Origin: Kitagawia praeruptora
Lineage: Eukaryota > Streptophyta > Magnoliopsida > Apiales > Apiaceae
Length of the DNA: 64,000 nt
Assembly (NCBI GenBank): GCA_037693485.1
Contig: CM075347.1
Span: 64,576,501-64,640,500 of the forward strand
Direction: 5' to 3'
Both the position numbers and the translations under genes were made by a program. The notes under the pieces are model-generated. The model had not been told where the DNA came from and ran no database searches. It saw only the letters and a program-made list of their open reading frames with translations. Numbering within the stretch: position 1 is the first letter of the stretch; every line of letters begins with the position of its first letter. Positions 63,501 to 64,000 of the stretch are shown here, in pieces.

Positions 63501-63611
63501 TGGATTACTCCGTCTCTTCTGATCTCCAGATTGATGGAAACATGACTCTCTAAAGAAAATGTACCCACCAACCTTCAACCATTTGATCAATCTCTCTGCA
63601 AGATTTTCAAC
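60576..63611 (-). CDS. PEAMT: Phosphoethanolamine N-methyltransferase, 3' part of gene
   Basis: Cytosolic enzyme that methylates phosphoethanolamine three times with S-adenosylmethionine to phosphocholine, the committed step to choline in plants. Eight exons are visible, minus strand: 63611-63468, 62970-62860, 62752-62611, 62038-61758, 61251-61090, 61002-60949, 60845-60771 and 60671-60576 (TAG stop), all with GT-AG borders and in phase. The first visible exon holds the end of methyltransferase domain 1 (VENLAERLIKWLKVGGYIF, FHQSGDQKRRSNPTHYREP). The linker follows, then domain 2 with the SAM-binding motif VLDVGCGIGGGDFYM and DVIYSRDTILHIQ, KPGGKVLISDYC and the C-terminus GEQRWGLFVAHK. The N-terminal part of domain 1 lies outside the window. 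No damage is seen, so this is probably the live gene here. Confidence 0.95.
61252..61757 (-). other. PEAMT: PEAMT intron
   Basis: 506-bp GT-AG intron between the SAM-motif exon and the exon starting DKPALFKAF. No nested element or gene recognised. Confidence 0.85.
62039..62610 (-). other. PEAMT: PEAMT intron with short CA run
   Basis: 572-bp GT-AG intron that splits a Glu codon (GGF-E-TTKEF). It contains a short (CA)n microsatellite near 62524-62541; nothing else recognised. Confidence 0.85.
62971..63467 (-). other. PEAMT: PEAMT intron
   Basis: 497-bp GT-AG intron between the FYTK and IFKECQIRDG exons. Nothing else recognised. Confidence 0.85.
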
Positions 63612-64000
63612 CTACCAAAAGGATGGTAAGGATATAACTCAAAGAAATCATTGACATTCTGACTAAAAGAAATTGAGAAGATACACATATACCCACAAAG
63701 GAAAAAACATATGTTATCATCAACCGATAAAGGGGTGAATTGTAGAAAGGTTCTTGACATGGTAAGCAAGCAAGGTTAGAAGAGAGACAGAAGAAAAAGT
63801 GCCACAAACTTCCAATTATATGCATTACCAGCATCATTTTTCAAGGCCCTATAACTAATTTCTATATTTCATCTGAAACCAAGCAAGAACATGGCAGTGA
63901 CATGTTATAAAAACGAGTGAAACTCATGCTAGAAACGAATATGACTTCGGGGGGGAACAAAATTATAACATGAGTTTCAAGGTTTTGTTCTTCATTTGCT
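63612..64000 (-). other. PEAMT: Upstream PEAMT intron, incomplete at window edge
   Basis: The acceptor TTTTGGTAG precedes the exon at 63611. The expected upstream exon (NWLLMYLSD region of the family) is not found before the window ends, so this intron continues to the right. Confidence 0.65.

Overview
This is plant nuclear DNA from a eudicot, probably an asterid. The sequence shows two spliced host genes with GT-AG introns, a beta-tubulin (plus strand) and a phosphoethanolamine N-methyltransferase (minus strand), whose 3' ends converge near 60 kb. Almost everything else is transposable element. The retroelement proteins resemble those of asterids (Apiaceae would be my guess), but the family cannot be proven from the window.

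Layout. 1-2619: AT-rich DNA without genes, with a Stowaway-like MITE, a possible LTR remnant and degenerate ~250 bp repeats containing telomere-like motifs. 2620-16648: a Ty3/gypsy Tat-lineage element (called Tat-1 here) with GTTTC target-site duplication, decayed gag and pol, a 143-bp tandem array and an antisense gene. 16649-17069: the other side of the repeat it landed in. 17070-18070: a hAT-like element that abuts the tubulin remnant.

18071-59991: a beta-tubulin gene inflated from about 1.6 kb to 42 kb by nested insertions. Copia-A (18200-40856, TSD TGTAC) lies in exon 1. It carries a hAT MITE (19088-19793, TSD CTTCTAGT), a CACTA element (21678-25870, TSD ACA) with captured host exons, and a SIRE-lineage copia element (26330-38511, TSD ATTTT). 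Tat-B (41366-59035, TSD AATAC), inverted relative to the tubulin gene, lies in exon 2. Its right LTR is split by Copia-C (52593-58582, TSD GGTTT), which itself carries a hAT MITE (54294-55056, TSD ATCTTTCC). Removing all insertions leaves an open tubulin frame that lacks only the first seven codons. 59992-60575 is the 3' intergenic space, and 60576 to beyond the right edge is the 3' part of the PEAMT gene.

How the pieces relate. The tubulin locus is dead: it has no start and two exon insertions. PEAMT looks intact as far as it is visible. Each retroelement has a recognisable gag-pro-RT-RH-INT programme, mostly broken by stops of the C-to-T or G-to-A type. The most interesting material is (a) a spliced antisense gene shared by both Tat elements, (b) the CACTA element with exons from acyl-CoA synthetase, serine hydroxymethyltransferase and probably a serine carboxypeptidase in one orientation, (c) short words dispersed through whole elements and different in each family, and (d) three hAT MITEs of one design. 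Domain and family calls are from reading the translated sequence by eye; no search was run.
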